Below, piece by piece: positions 23,487 through 32,870 of a stretch of 64,000 nt of DNA. Positions within the stretch are counted from its first letter, which is position 1, and every line of letters begins with the position of its first letter. The stretch comes from Eonycteris spelaea (lineage: Eukaryota; Chordata; Mammalia; Chiroptera; Pteropodidae): NCBI GenBank assembly GCA_003508835.1, contig PUFA01000027.1, forward strand, positions 682,001 through 746,000. The letters run 5' to 3'. The translations under genes were made by a program, and so were the position numbers. Under the pieces are notes generated by a model, which saw only the letters and a list, made by a program, of their open reading frames with translations, did not search any database and was not told where the DNA came from.

Positions 23487-24520
23487 AAGGGACTTTATTA
23501 TCTCATAAGAAGACCTGATAGGGTGGCCCCACAATTGTTGGCTCTGTGGCTCAATGAGAACCGTGTTCTCTTCATCTTCCCTGTCTGCCGTCCTCAATGC
23601 GCTAGCTAGGTCTCTTAGTCGAGCTCTGTTCGTGGCTGCAAGGTGGCCGCTGCAATTCCAGGCATTACATGTTGATGCGAATCAGAAGCACAAGGATGGC
23701 TGCTATCTGCTTCCGGTTTATTTCCTTTACTTTCTTTAATCAACGGGGAGTCACCTTTATTTTTTTAAATCACACTAAATATATAGCAACTGAAATGAAA
23801 ATAAATGCATGTAATTGCATTAGTTTCTAAGCTAGCCCTTACAGATAAGAATACATATTCAAAACATAAATTACTCCATTACGACAATGTTAGATTTAGA
23901 AGAAATATGACAATGTAAATTTATGAAATACTAAGAAAACATTTCTGTGCATAGTGAGTATAATGATTTGACATTGCTTTTGAAAAGTTTACTAGCTGGA
24001 GAATTCTTTTTAAAAATCCGTATTAGTTATTTATTTTGATAACATTTTTAAGAAAAAAAAATTGAAGAACTGTGCCATGAGAATGATTAAAAGGATTGAC
24101 TCGGCTATAGTAAAGACAAAGTATATTTTAAAACTGTGAAAAAATATTTAAAAATACAAAATTTCCATAAAGCATGATACAGCCAGAAACACATAACATT
24201 TTTTTGGTTTAATCAACTGAATATATATTTTATTTAACTTAGGTTATAGGTCAAGTAGATTAAGAAAATTCACTTTTGCTAGGCAAATGAGATAGCCATA
24301 AGGGACTTGTGGAGTCCATTTAATATTAACTATTCTGAAAAAAAACCAAAATATTTAAGTGAAACTGTTAATTTTAAAATGGGCTATATTGGTCTCAATA
24401 TTGCTTAACATATGTGTAAGGCTCATGCTTATAAATTCTGAAGAGAAAATAACTACAAATCACCCTGTTAATCCGTTGGGCATTAGTAGCTGAATTAAGT
24501 TTGTCCTTGTTAAAGAAATT
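23487..24520. other. Repeat-like block then AT-rich DNA
   Basis: 23487-23740 (TTTATTATCTCATAAGAAG, GCTGCAAGGTGGCCGCTGCA, CCAGGCATTACATG) resembles a widespread old mammalian repeat I cannot name. 23760-24520 is A/T-rich with nothing assigned. Confidence 0.4.
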
Positions 24521-24524
24521 ATCT

Positions 24525-25250
24525 TTGTTTTTTCCTCTCCTCAGGAATGCATGTAATACAGTTCCTGTCTCAATGTACGCCTAAGGCAAAAAGTTCAGTG
24601 CTCAATTACCTGCTGCCTGAAGTCTCATATTTTGCAGTGAGCAAGTGAAATAGCATTTTAATCAGAAGTCTTGACCTATGCTCTTCTTTTTCCCTTCCTA
24701 GCCCTGCAAGCTATTTGGCATATAAAGGTCCTGACCTGAGAAAACCATCTTGGATAACCAGGGCAAGGAGAAGGAAAAATGCAACACCTAGGAGATTTCA
24801 GTAAACAGTAGAATCATGCCAACCTAATCTGTGTTAAAATGCTTGGAATGTGGGAGCCGCTGATGATGCCTGTTGTCTGTGTGTCTGACTGAATCTTTTC
24901 TTTTCTCAGAGCAGCAAAGCAAAGCCTGGGAACCAGGCCAAATGCCTGCCACTTACCTTAAATTGATCAGCCACTTTGAGATTAAAACCCCTGAAAGCTG
25001 CCACACCGTGAAAACAAGGCCTCCTTCACATTAAAGGCAAATTGCGACTTTGAGTTTGCTGTGATCTTTTTTCCATTTTATCCAGTTTTTCACAGTGCAC
25101 AGTTTTTTTTCCCTTTCCATTTATGCTCCAATGTAGAAGCCAATAGTTACAGCATCTTGGCCAAGCATTCATTAAGGTTTATAAGGACAAAATTTATGGT
25201 TATTTAGGAGTTGGCACAAAGACAGACTGTTGCTGGAAAAAGAAAAAGAA
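24525..25250. other. Repeat-poor stretch, candidate conserved non-coding DNA
   Basis: This interval has no recognisable transposon, more even base composition than its flanks, and no meaningful open frame. Such stretches in gene-poor mammalian DNA are sometimes conserved regulatory elements. This is inference from the absence of repeats only; conservation cannot be seen in one sequence. Confidence 0.3.
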
Positions 25251-26070
25251 ATACAGGTGGGAAATATAAGCCGCAACAAAGGCCCATACTATATAGCAGT
25301 GCGCTAGGTTCTCAATAGTGGCCTGGGAGGAAAACTATATCATATTTAAAAACAGCTACTCCTCTGTTCTGGATCCTCCCCATTTTATGGCTCTGCAGAT
25401 GATTGAAACAAATATACTGGTCATTCCAAGAGATTCTTCTGTCTTGTGTAAGTGCTACCATTTATAGAAGCAGGCACAAATAGACGTGTGTTAATCTGAG
25501 TGATAATCTGTCACCTTGAATAAAGAACAAAGTGCATTTAAATATGTATATACGTATACATATTTAAATATATAACGGATCAGAACATGGGTTTGCCGAT
25601 GAAGAGTCATGTTATCTTTCTCAGTAGACCTTACATAATGGCAGGGCTAGTGTTACCAAAAATGTAGGGTGTGGGCAAAGAACACCCTTAATCTTTGAAT
25701 TTGGGTAGTAATGTGGAATTCTGGCACAAGCTGGAAGTCTATACTCTCTCAGGAAATATTATTAATGATTTAAAATAAATGGTTTCTGATGTCCTGCTCT
25801 AGGGGAATAAAAAGGCTCCTTGTCCTGTCATTTGCAATATTTGTGAAGCAAGCATTTTAAGAACGTATCTGAGTTTCTACTCATTGTTTTCCAAGAAGCA
25901 CCTAGGAGTACTTGCATGTATTGGAAAAATACACAGCTTCAGTGTTTTATGCTGAAATTGTTTCCAAAATATCCTAAAATTGTTTTAGCTGTGCCATAAC
26001 TCACTGTGTGATGTAGGGAAAGTTAATTTAAATGCCCAGGTATCTCTTACTATCAAATGAGAATATTAAA
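25251..26070. other. Unassigned DNA containing an AT-rich hairpin
   Basis: No gene or named repeat. The inverted repeat at 25536-25569 is described separately. Confidence 0.5.
25536..25569. repeat. AT-rich inverted repeat (hairpin)
   Basis: Two perfect 13-bp arms, ATTTAAATATGTA and TACATATTTAAAT, flank an 8-bp centre TATACGTA. The sequence could form a cruciform. No mobile element is obviously attached. Confidence 0.9.

Positions 26071-26128
<58 letters not shown>
26071..26128. repeat. (ACT)n microsatellite
   Basis: About 19 uninterrupted ACT triplets. Translated on the minus strand it gives a run of valines, which explains a short spurious open frame there. Confidence 0.97.
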
Positions 26129-26129
26129 T

Positions 26130-27045
26130 ATATACTCTATCAAGTACAATATGATAAGGTATTTGCTTGCACTTCCATGTCCTTGCACGTACTAGAATAT
26201 TTTCTCCCTTCTTATCCATGGAATTAAGTTCATCTTTTTTTACTGATTTTGTTTTGGAAAATTTCCACCTAATTCTTTTTATTCCTTTTTATCACCTCAA
26301 CATAGAAATACATACAGTGTTATACAAACTTGCATTTGTTCACATGTTGCTCTGCAAAGGACCTTTTAACTTGTGCATAGATATGAGTATTTTTCCCTAA
26401 CTACACACAATTTCAGCTCCCCAAAAGCATGGGTCATGACTTTTTTGATATCTCTCCACCAAGGTGCTTATTAAATTTTGAAAATTGAATATTCACACAA
26501 TCTGTTGCATCATTTTGTAAAATGCTAAATAAAACTTTGGCTGCATGAGCACACAATGTAATCACCATTAGCAGATAATACTGATAATTTCTGAGCATGA
26601 GCAAGATCATTAGTTATGTAGTGATAGATGTCGCTTCCCTTGTTTTTCAGAGTACCAGAAAGCCAGAGCCACAATAGAAGGAACAGAAAAAGCTACGGTT
26701 CAGGCTGGTACTTATCTCTGTCTCTGCATCTTTTTAACCAGTTTGCCTTACAACTTTGTCATTTAAATTTTCTATCATGCCTAACAGGGTATCATCTTGA
26801 CTACTGATTTTTATCATAACTTCCAAGTCTTCACACTTTGCATTTCCTATTAATTCTGATTCTTCCATATTTCATCAGTTATTAAATATTTATGGAGGGA
26901 CTGATATATATTCAATATTAGGGTAAGGGTAATTTAAAAATTTCTACATAATATTAAGTAGTTGATAAGAAAATGCAAAGCAAGGAGACAACTGCCTGCT
27001 GTGTTTGCTCTTCATTTTGTTGCATAGGGTAATAATTTGAGGACA
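26130..27045. other. Unassigned DNA
   Basis: No gene or confidently named repeat. 26400-26500 has a faint resemblance to the L2 3' end. A 77-codon frame at 26167-26400 shows no family features. Confidence 0.4.
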
Positions 27046-27049
27046 ACTC

Positions 27050-27350
27050 AAGAGAATGTACAATAGAGTCATGCTTCATGAAGGAACAGCCAGTACGGTG
27101 GTTCAGAGAGTACGCACTGAGGTGATCAACTGAACGTACAAGACTTGAACAGACCTAGAGAGATTATGGAAAATGGAGAGAAGTCTAAGAGAAGGGAAAG
27201 GCACAAACAAAGGCACGGAAGTAGGAACGAACTTGGTAAACTCACAAATCAGCCAGGGTATGTTAGTGGTGGAGTGGTGAGAATGTGGCTAAGAGTGTGT
27301 TGGGAAATAGGTTTGAGAAAGAGTCGAGAGCGCACTAATAGAAGGCCTTG
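27050..27350 (-). mobile_element. L2 fragment, probable
   Basis: AAAGGCACAAACAAAGGCAC, GTAGGAACGAACTTGG, and a GAAGGCCTTGAAA block in this order resemble reverse-complement L2 (the GCAAAGGCCCTGAGGCAGGA...GGGCCTTGTAGGCC region). It is strongly diverged. 27425-27540 may be a small MIR remnant. Confidence 0.5.
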
Positions 27351-27544
27351 AAACACAGAGAAGTTGTGATTGTCTTGGGGAAAGATGGGACCCTCGTCAG
27401 GTTTTGCGTTGAGAATGAGAGATTTAAGATAACTATCAATTCTTTTGATGCAAAGAGCCCTAGACTTGGAATCAGAATACCCATGGTCTCAGTTTCTTCT
27501 ATCTTCTTGCATTTGAAAGGATTAGAAAGCCACACTGCTCATGC

Positions 27545-27689
27545 CAAGACCTGGTGAGAATGTGGGGGACAAACAGTCCTAAGTGCTGGTTAGAGTGTAA
27601 ACTGGTACAACCAACTGTAAATTAATCTGGCAATCCTTGGTAAAGTCAAAGATCCTCAGACCTGCTTCCTAGGTGTCTGCCCCAATAAC
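27545..27689 (+). mobile_element. Old L1 3' fragment, left part
   Basis: CCTGGTGAGAATGTGGGGGA, TAGAGTGTAAACTGGTACAA and CCTGCTTCCTAGGTGTCTGC match sense L1M just upstream of its 3' end. The element resumes after the MIR at 27924. Confidence 0.65.
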
Positions 27690-27923
27690 AACTGCTGTAA
27701 TACACTGAGTGTTTACTTTGCGTACGATTCTTTTCTCACTGCTTTATTCTCTTGAAGGAGATACTATCATTATCCAAATTTTACTAAAGAGGACACCGAG
27801 GCACAGAGGAGTTAAGTAACATGCCCACGATCACACTGTTGTGACTTTGTGTGGGGCTTGGATTTGGAGTGGGCAACTGGGCTTTGGAGCCTAAGTTGTT
27901 ATCCACCAAACTCTGCCTGGGAA
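27690..27923 (-). mobile_element. MIR SINE inside an L1
   Basis: Reverse-orientation MIR, nearly full length: GATACTATCATTATCCAAAT, CCGAGGCACAGAGGAGTTAA, AACATGCCCACGATCACACT, then GGGCTTGGATTTGGAG and CTTTGGAGCCTAAGTTG. It separates two consecutive parts of one L1 copy. Confidence 0.8.
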
Positions 27924-28490
27924 GTTCATGCCCCGGGAGCAAAGTTTACGAATGTTCACTGCAGCACTGCTTAAAACAGCAAGAAGGCGTGAGTGGCCAA
28001 AATGCTGCTCTGAAGAGAAATGGGTGGATATACCTGTGGACTGCTGTTCAGGAGCTAAAATCAATGAATATGATTCACAAATATCAACATAGTCAAATCT
28101 CAAAAATAGACTATCACATGAAAAAAGCAAGGTGCAGCAAGATACACAGTAATGGCGAGGGTGTAGAAATTTAAACACATGGAACAATAATACAGAGTTT
28201 ATAGATAATTCTACACATAGTAGTCAAAAATCTGAGAGGTAAATTAACTTGATCAATTGAAAGATAGCTTATCTTGAAGTGTGGAGGAAGAGAGAAGTAT
28301 TGGGGATGATTTTCTCTGTGTTTTTAACATTAAAACCCAAAAGAGAGGATTAATGAAAATATGACAAAATATTAACATCTGTTTAATCCAGGTACTGGAT
28401 TCATAAGTATTATATTATCTTTTGGTTCTTTTCTGTATGTTAGGAATATTTTATATACACAATTTGAAAACATTTAAAAAAGAAACAAGG
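27924..28490 (+). mobile_element. Old L1 3' fragment, right part
   Basis: Continues the L1 order: ACGAATGTTCACTGCAGCAC, AATGGGTGGATATACC, AAAGCAAGGTGCAGCAAG, and an L1ME-like 3' end with ACATCTGTTTAATCCAGGTA and TATATTATCTTTTGGTTC. The composite SINE at 28495 sits at its A-rich terminus. Confidence 0.7.
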
Positions 28491-28501
28491 ACGTGGTTCC
28501 A

Positions 28502-28556
28502 TAGTGTAGTGGTTAGCACATCTGCTTTACAAGTAGAAGGTCCTGGGTTCGCAACC
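28502..28556 (+). promoter_or_regulatory. Pol III A and B boxes of the tRNA-like module
   Basis: The A box TAGTGTAGTGG is at 28502-28512 and the B box GGTTCGCAACC at 28546-28556. The A box is canonical. The B box has one deviation (C where A is usual in GGTTCGA). These would be the internal promoter of the source tRNA and of the SINE. Confidence 0.75.
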
Positions 28557-28625
28557 CAGTGGAGCTGTGGTCCATGGTCTATGGCTATACCACCCTGACC
28601 AAGCTTGATCCTGTCTGATCTCGGG

Positions 28626-28668
28626 AGCTAAGCAGGGTCAGGCCTGGTTTGTACTTGGATGGGAGACC
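28626..28668 (+). promoter_or_regulatory. 5S-type internal control region of the right module
   Basis: The A-box part AGCTAAGCAGG is at 28626-28636 and the C-box part ACTTGGATGGGAGACC at 28653-28668, both matching canonical 5S sequence. The composite therefore retains two kinds of pol III promoter. Whether either is used is unknown. Confidence 0.7.
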
Positions 28669-28739
28669 ACCTAGGAAGACTAGGTGCTATAGGCATAAAT
28701 AATAATAATAAATAATTTTAAAAAGAAATGAGAAACTTA

Positions 28740-29035
28740 CAGGCAAAAATGATCACTTTTGTGGCTTTTCAAGTCAAAATGAGATATTCTTGAGCACAGA
28801 TTAAGTGCTTAATATTGTGAGGGAATAAAAAGGAAGGAAAAAGCACTTTCTAGGAGCCTAGAGATCAGTTAAGGAGACAGAGTCAGATCCATATAATAAT
28901 TAGGAAGCAACACATATACACAGGCAAGGGATTGTGCAGCACCAGCTACCCCTGCTAAGGAATTTCACCTGAGAGGTTTTAGCAGTTTGGCTATAGTTGA
29001 TGTTGCAGGGGAAGGAAAATTATACTGGGTTAGTC
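28740..29035. other. Unassigned DNA between SINE and L1
   Basis: No gene or named repeat seen in about 300 bp. Confidence 0.5.
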
Positions 29036-29255
29036 TTTTTTTTTTTTTTAATAGATATCATTTTTATTGAGGTATTGGTTTACAACATTATATGTTTCAG
29101 GTGTACAAATTATAATTCTACATCTGTATATACTACAGTGTGCTCATCACCAAAGGTCAAGTTTCCATTGGTCGCCATACATCGATCCCTTCTACTCATT
29201 TTGCCCTACCCCGACCCCCTTCCCTGCTAGTAACCACCAATTTATATGTCTTTGA
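29036..29255 (-). mobile_element. L1 3' end, 5'-truncated
   Basis: A T run followed by TTTATTGAGGTATTGGTTTA, GTTTCAGGTGTACAAATTAT, CTCATCACCAAAGGTCAAG and CTAGTAACCACCAATTTA is the reverse complement of a mammalian L1 3' UTR with its poly-A tail. I did not find a convincing target duplication. Confidence 0.85.
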
Positions 29256-29785
29256 ACTGTGCCTAGCCCTTTCATATGATCCCTGGTGTGAGCGACAGAT
29301 GAAGCTCTGCTCTTAAGAGGATGGGAACACCTTAGCTATTCATCCATGTTAACAGCCTATTACCAATTTAGAGCAGCCAAAACATAATTTTATTATTTTG
29401 TAGCCAGCCCTCTGTTTATACATCCCCTGTCCAGAGATTCAGTGTAATGAGAGTCTAGAGATAATATCTAAGGTATTTATTGAACACATTCATGATGTGT
29501 AATATTTGTTATTTATTTAGCGCTCTAAATGTTCCAATGTGGACAACAAAACAGGAAGGGTAGGATCTTGACTTTGGGAACACTTGGCAGTTAGAGAGAG
29601 GTTGCCTAGGTAGGAGGGAAGGGAAACTGAAATCTCTGGAAAAGCGGGGATGGGAATGTGGAAGGAGTGAAGGACTTTTCATGACATCCTTTAAAAGTAA
29701 ACATGATATTCAGTCACTATAATGCCCTTGAAAAAAATTTGAGAGCCGGAGAACAGGTTAATAAAAATGAATCTGATCGTGACAA
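29256..29785. other. Unassigned DNA
   Basis: No gene recognised. 29500-29650 has a weak resemblance to reverse L2 (CAACAAAACAGG block). Confidence 0.4.
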
Positions 29786-29787
29786 TA

Positions 29788-30145
29788 CAGTCATGTGTCG
29801 CTTAACGACTGGGGTACACTCTGAGTTATGCATTGTTAGGCGTCAAGGAGTGAGTGGTGAGTGAATGTGAAGCCTTAAAACATTACTTGTACACTATTTA
29901 AACTTCATAATCACTGTCCCACAAAGTCCCCCATACCTTCCTTCTACAATCTGCACTCAAAATTAAGGTGCAAGCGAGACGCAATATATTGGCAAACCCC
30001 ACAGATATTGCTCCCGTCAGAGAAAAAGAATTCCTCCTGAACCACATATTCTTCCATTGCCTACAGGAAATTCAGCTTCTGTATAATCTTATGGGGCACT
30101 GTCGCATATGAGGTCTGTCTTTGAAACGTCATGCATGGTGAATAG
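29788..30145 (-). mobile_element. Tigger (pogo-like) DNA transposon, internally deleted
   Basis: The left end CAGTCATGTGTCGCTTAACG is a Tigger terminal inverted repeat; the right end ATGCATGGTGAATAGTA is its decayed partner, preceded by ATAATCTTATGGGGCACTGT. TA dinucleotides at 29786-29787 and 30146-30147 fit the target duplication. GTGAATGTGAAGCCTTAAAA in the interior suggests reverse orientation. At about 358 bp, most of the transposase is gone. Confidence 0.82.
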
Positions 30146-30194
30146 TAATGGGCAGTGAAGAACCATTAGTACTCCAGCACAAGCTTCAGTGTAT

Positions 30195-30405
30195 TGAAGC
30201 CACCATATGCCAGGCTACATGCTATACTCTTGCATATATTATTTCACCAGTTCTGAAAGGCTGATTTTAGTCATCCCTTTACATATGTGGAAACTGAGGT
30301 TCTGAGAGGTTAGGTAAATTGCTCAAGGTGACACAGCTAGTAAGTAGATGAGCATGAATCCAAAGTTGGATCTGACTCCAAAGTGCGTGCTTTTTATGCC
30401 ATTCT
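30195..30405 (-). mobile_element. MIR SINE
   Basis: Reverse-orientation MIR: CACCATATGCCAGGCTACAT, GAAACTGAGGTTCTGAGAGG, GACACAGCTAGTAAGTAGAT and GGATCTGACTCCAAAG. It is nearly full length. Confidence 0.85.
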
Positions 30406-30409
30406 TACC

Positions 30410-31005
30410 CCAAGGCAAAGAGAACATCAAGGCATGAGGAACGGACGGGACGGTTAGAATACAGTCAGGCTACTTGTACACCTTTGGCAGCAATAACCTT
30501 TGGCGATAATACAATGACCACCTTAGTGTTTAAGAGAGTACATTTCTTTATGTAAGAAAAAGGAGAGTCACAGTTGGAAGATGAAATGACTGACTGAACC
30601 GCATTCATCACTGGTAAATAAATAAAAAATAAATCTGTCGAGGCTTATGCTAATGTCCTGGGAGAGCAGTCGAAGCATAGAAATATGTGGTATGACAATG
30701 GAGAAAAAGAAAAATGAGGAAAGATGAACAGGATAAGATTCAAACCTCCTCAAGAAGTGGACATTTAAGAGCTCTGGATTTGCAAGTAATTGTACCTTTC
30801 ATGCTAGAGTCTGTGATCAGGCTGTGTTTGGCTGGCTGCTTCTTTTTTTTTGCCCCTAGTGCTTCAGAATCCACTGGGGTGAAAATTTGCCTGTCTAGCT
30901 ATTCTATCATCTTCTGTTTCTTTTTCAGGTGGATTTAAGCAATTTTTAACAAAATATAGCTTCCCAATAAGGTTAATAAAAGTAAAATAGTTGCAAATAT
31001 ACCTG
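30410..31005. other. Unassigned DNA
   Basis: No gene or named repeat. Frames of 61 and 74 codons on opposite strands show no features. Confidence 0.45.
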
Positions 31006-31009
31006 CAAG

Positions 31010-31085
31010 GTTCTTTTTCTAACACTTTACCCCCAGTCAACTCCTATCCATCAAACTTAATCTGATACTTTAAGATCCAACTTAA
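31010..31085 (+). mobile_element. L2 3' region, left part (split by a SINE)
   Basis: TTTACCCCCAGTCAACTCCT and TTTAAGATCCAACTTAA fit the upstream part of the L2 3' region. The element continues at 31196. Confidence 0.5.
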
Positions 31086-31195
31086 GTCTATGGCCATCCT
31101 GAACGTGCCCGATCTCAGTAAGGAGGGTGGTTCTGGTTAGTATTGGATGGGAGACCACCTAGGAATACCAGGTTCTGTAGGCATAAAAAAAAAAA
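31086..31195 (+). mobile_element. 5S rRNA-derived SINE (MEG-RS type)
   Basis: Starts GTCTATGGCCATCCTGAACG at the 5' end of a 5S rRNA copy and ends GGTTCTGTAGGCAT followed by a pure A tail. The middle is shorter than 5S: the A-box segment AGCTAAGCAGG is missing, while the C-box segment TTGGATGGGAGACCA is kept at 31143-31157. The flanks AAGATCCAACTTAA (31072-31085) and AAGATCCAATTTAA (31196-31209) differ at one base, a clear target duplication. Compared with the composite SINE at 28495 it has a cleaner tail and duplication, so it is probably younger. Confidence 0.9.
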
Positions 31196-31440
31196 AAGAT
31201 CCAATTTAAAACTCCTCATCAATCTGACCCTTCTGTCTTGTCCTACTACTATTCTGTGGGCATAATTTTACTATAGCATTTAATATACTGTCTTACAGTT
31301 ACTTGTTTCATGTAAATTTTCTCACTAGACTATGTGGTTCTTGAAGGTGGGAACCAAGTTGTGTTCGACTTTGCATCCACTTGGCAAAGTGTCTGACATG
31401 TATTAGGTAAACAAACAGATATTAAACACAGTGAATGATA
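31196..31440 (+). mobile_element. L2 3' end, right part
   Basis: ACTATGTGGTTCTTGAAGGT, GGGAACCAAGTTGTG and GTGTCTGACATGTATTAGG followed by the L2 terminus. It resumes immediately beyond the 5S-derived SINE; the first 14 bp are the duplicated target site. Confidence 0.65.
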
Positions 31441-31628
31441 AAAATCAGAATCAAGGAAAATAAGAGAAAGCAAGTATTCTAAACATATAGATTAATATAT
31501 ATTTTTGTTGTTTAGTGTCAAATTTGGCTCTGGAAGCGAGAGCAAAAAGAGAAACACAGAAAATCACATTAGCATTACCAGAAGGGAAAGGCAGACAAAC
31601 TCTCAGGGAAGGTGTTCATACCTAATTA

Positions 31629-32521
31629 CATTACTTCCCCCTTATCCACAGGGAATAGGTTCCAAGACTCCCAGTGGATGCCTGAAACCACAGATTGTAC
31701 AGAACCTGATATGTACTCTGCTTTTTCCTTTACCTACATACATATGATAAACTCTGATTTTTAAAATAGGCATAGTAAGAGATTAACAATAACTCATAAT
31801 AAAATAAAACAATTATAAAAATATACTGTAGTAAAAGTTATGTGAATGTGGTCTCTCTCCAAACATCTTATTTTTCTTCCTCTTGTGATGATGTGAGATG
31901 ATAAAATGATGTGAAAAGGTGAAGTGAGGTGAATGACATCAGTGTTGACAGAGAGTTAGGCTACTATTGACTTTCAGGTATATAAACATAACAGAGGAAG
32001 ACCAAAATGGGCACAAATTTCTTTTTCCTTCACAATTTCATGGATAGAAGTTTTGTTCTTATTGTAGATCTTAGCAACCTCAGCATATAATTTTTTTTCA
32101 CTTTATTAAGTCCAGAACCTCCGACTTTTCACTTAAAAGAAGTACTTTACAACTTCTCTCTGGCATATCCAAATTGCCAGCATCATTACTCTTGAGTTTT
32201 GGGACCATTATTAAGCAAAATGAGGATTACTTGAACACGAGCACTGTGATGCTCTGATAACCTAGACAGTTACTATGTAACAGTTGATCTGATAACCTAG
32301 ACAGCTACTATGTAACAGTGAGCACATACAGCCTGGAGAATGTGGACAAAGGTGCGAGGGAGTGCGAAGGCACGAGATTTCATCATGCTACCCAGAACGG
32401 CATACGATTTAAAACTTTTGAATCGTTTATTTCTGGAATGTTCCATTTAATATTTCAGACAGTTGACTGAGGGTAACTGAAACCATGGAAAGTGAAACTG
32501 AGAATAAGGAGGAAACTACTG
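31629..32521 (-). mobile_element. Tigger DNA transposon with transposase remnant
   Basis: The right end GAGGAAACTACTG and left end CATTACTTCCCCCTTATCC are decayed inverted repeats of a Tigger whose ends read CAGTAGTCCCCCCTTATC. TA flanks both ends (31627-31628 and 32522-32523). The left part matches the family's 3' non-coding region (TGAAACCACAGATTGTAC, TTATGTGAATGTGGTCTCTC). About 32060-32250 is the reverse complement of the transposase start, the part encoding the N-terminal DNA-binding helix-turn-helix region. It is broken and much shorter than the roughly 2.5-kb complete family. Confidence 0.85.
32254..32320. repeat. 35-bp tandem duplication inside the Tigger
   Basis: The unit beginning CTGATAACCTAGACAGTTAC at 32254 repeats at 32289 with one T/C change over about 31 bp. 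The family consensus has the segment once, so it duplicated after insertion. Confidence 0.9.
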
Positions 32522-32523
32522 TA

Positions 32524-32870
32524 CAGCAGGTCCTTGAATAACATCAATTTTATGAAACACTGCTTCGTTACAATGTTGATGAGAAAGAAACAGAAAAGGC
32601 TTGATTCCCGCCAGGGCCACTGTGTGTGTGTAAGTTTGCACATTCTCCCAGGTCTGCAAGCCTCAGGTTTCCTCCTACATCCCAATGATATGCACGTGAG
32701 GTGAATAGGCATGTCTCAGTTGTCCCAGGAATAGTGAGTTAGGGTGCAAGTGCTCCCTGAGATGGAAGGGTGTCCTGGGCGGGGTGGGTCCTGCCTGGCC
32801 CCCTGAGCTTCCAGGAGAGGCTCCGGCTGCCCGTGACCCTGAACTGGAATAAAGAGGTTGGAAAATAATT
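32524..32870 (+). mobile_element. Old retroposon with RTE-like 3' tail, not named
   Basis: CTTGATTCCCGCCAGGGCCA, GTTTGCACATTCTCCCAGGT, GGTTTCCTCCTACATCCCAA, AGAGGCTCCGGCTGCCCGTG and ACCCTGAACTGGAATAAAGA follow a widely dispersed mammalian repeat with a tail resembling RTE/L2-clade LINE ends. I recall the sequence but not the family name with certainty (perhaps MamSINE1 or a relative). It abuts the Tigger at 32521. Confidence 0.55.

Larger units (their letters stand above)
28495..28714 (+). mobile_element. Composite tRNA-Val-like / 5S rRNA-like SINE (MEG-TR type)
   Basis: Two RNA polymerase III-derived modules in tandem. The left module (28495-28567) reads as a 73-nt tRNA closest to tRNA-Val with anticodon TAC; acceptor, anticodon and T stems can still pair with a few wobbles. 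After nine bases, the right module (28577-28694) is a nearly full-length 5S rRNA copy starting GTCTATGGCTATACCACC and ending near GGTGCTATAGGC. The tail is (AAT)n-like. An 18-bp flank ATTTAAAAAAGAAACAAG (28472-28489) recurs with three differences at 28715-28732, a target duplication showing retroposition. Hybrid tRNA/5S SINEs of this kind are, to my knowledge, known from fruit bats. It is not a functional tRNA or rRNA gene. Confidence 0.9.

Noticed and set aside
26028..26219. Frame encoding a long valine run
   Set aside because: It is the translation of the (ACT)n microsatellite on the minus strand.
28495..28567. A functional tRNA-Val gene
   Set aside because: It is followed by a 5S-like module and tail, flanked by a target duplication, and has acceptor and B-box changes. 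It is part of a SINE.
28577..28694. A functional 5S rRNA gene
   Set aside because: It carries many substitutions, lacks a T-run terminator directly after it, and is fused to the tRNA-like module.
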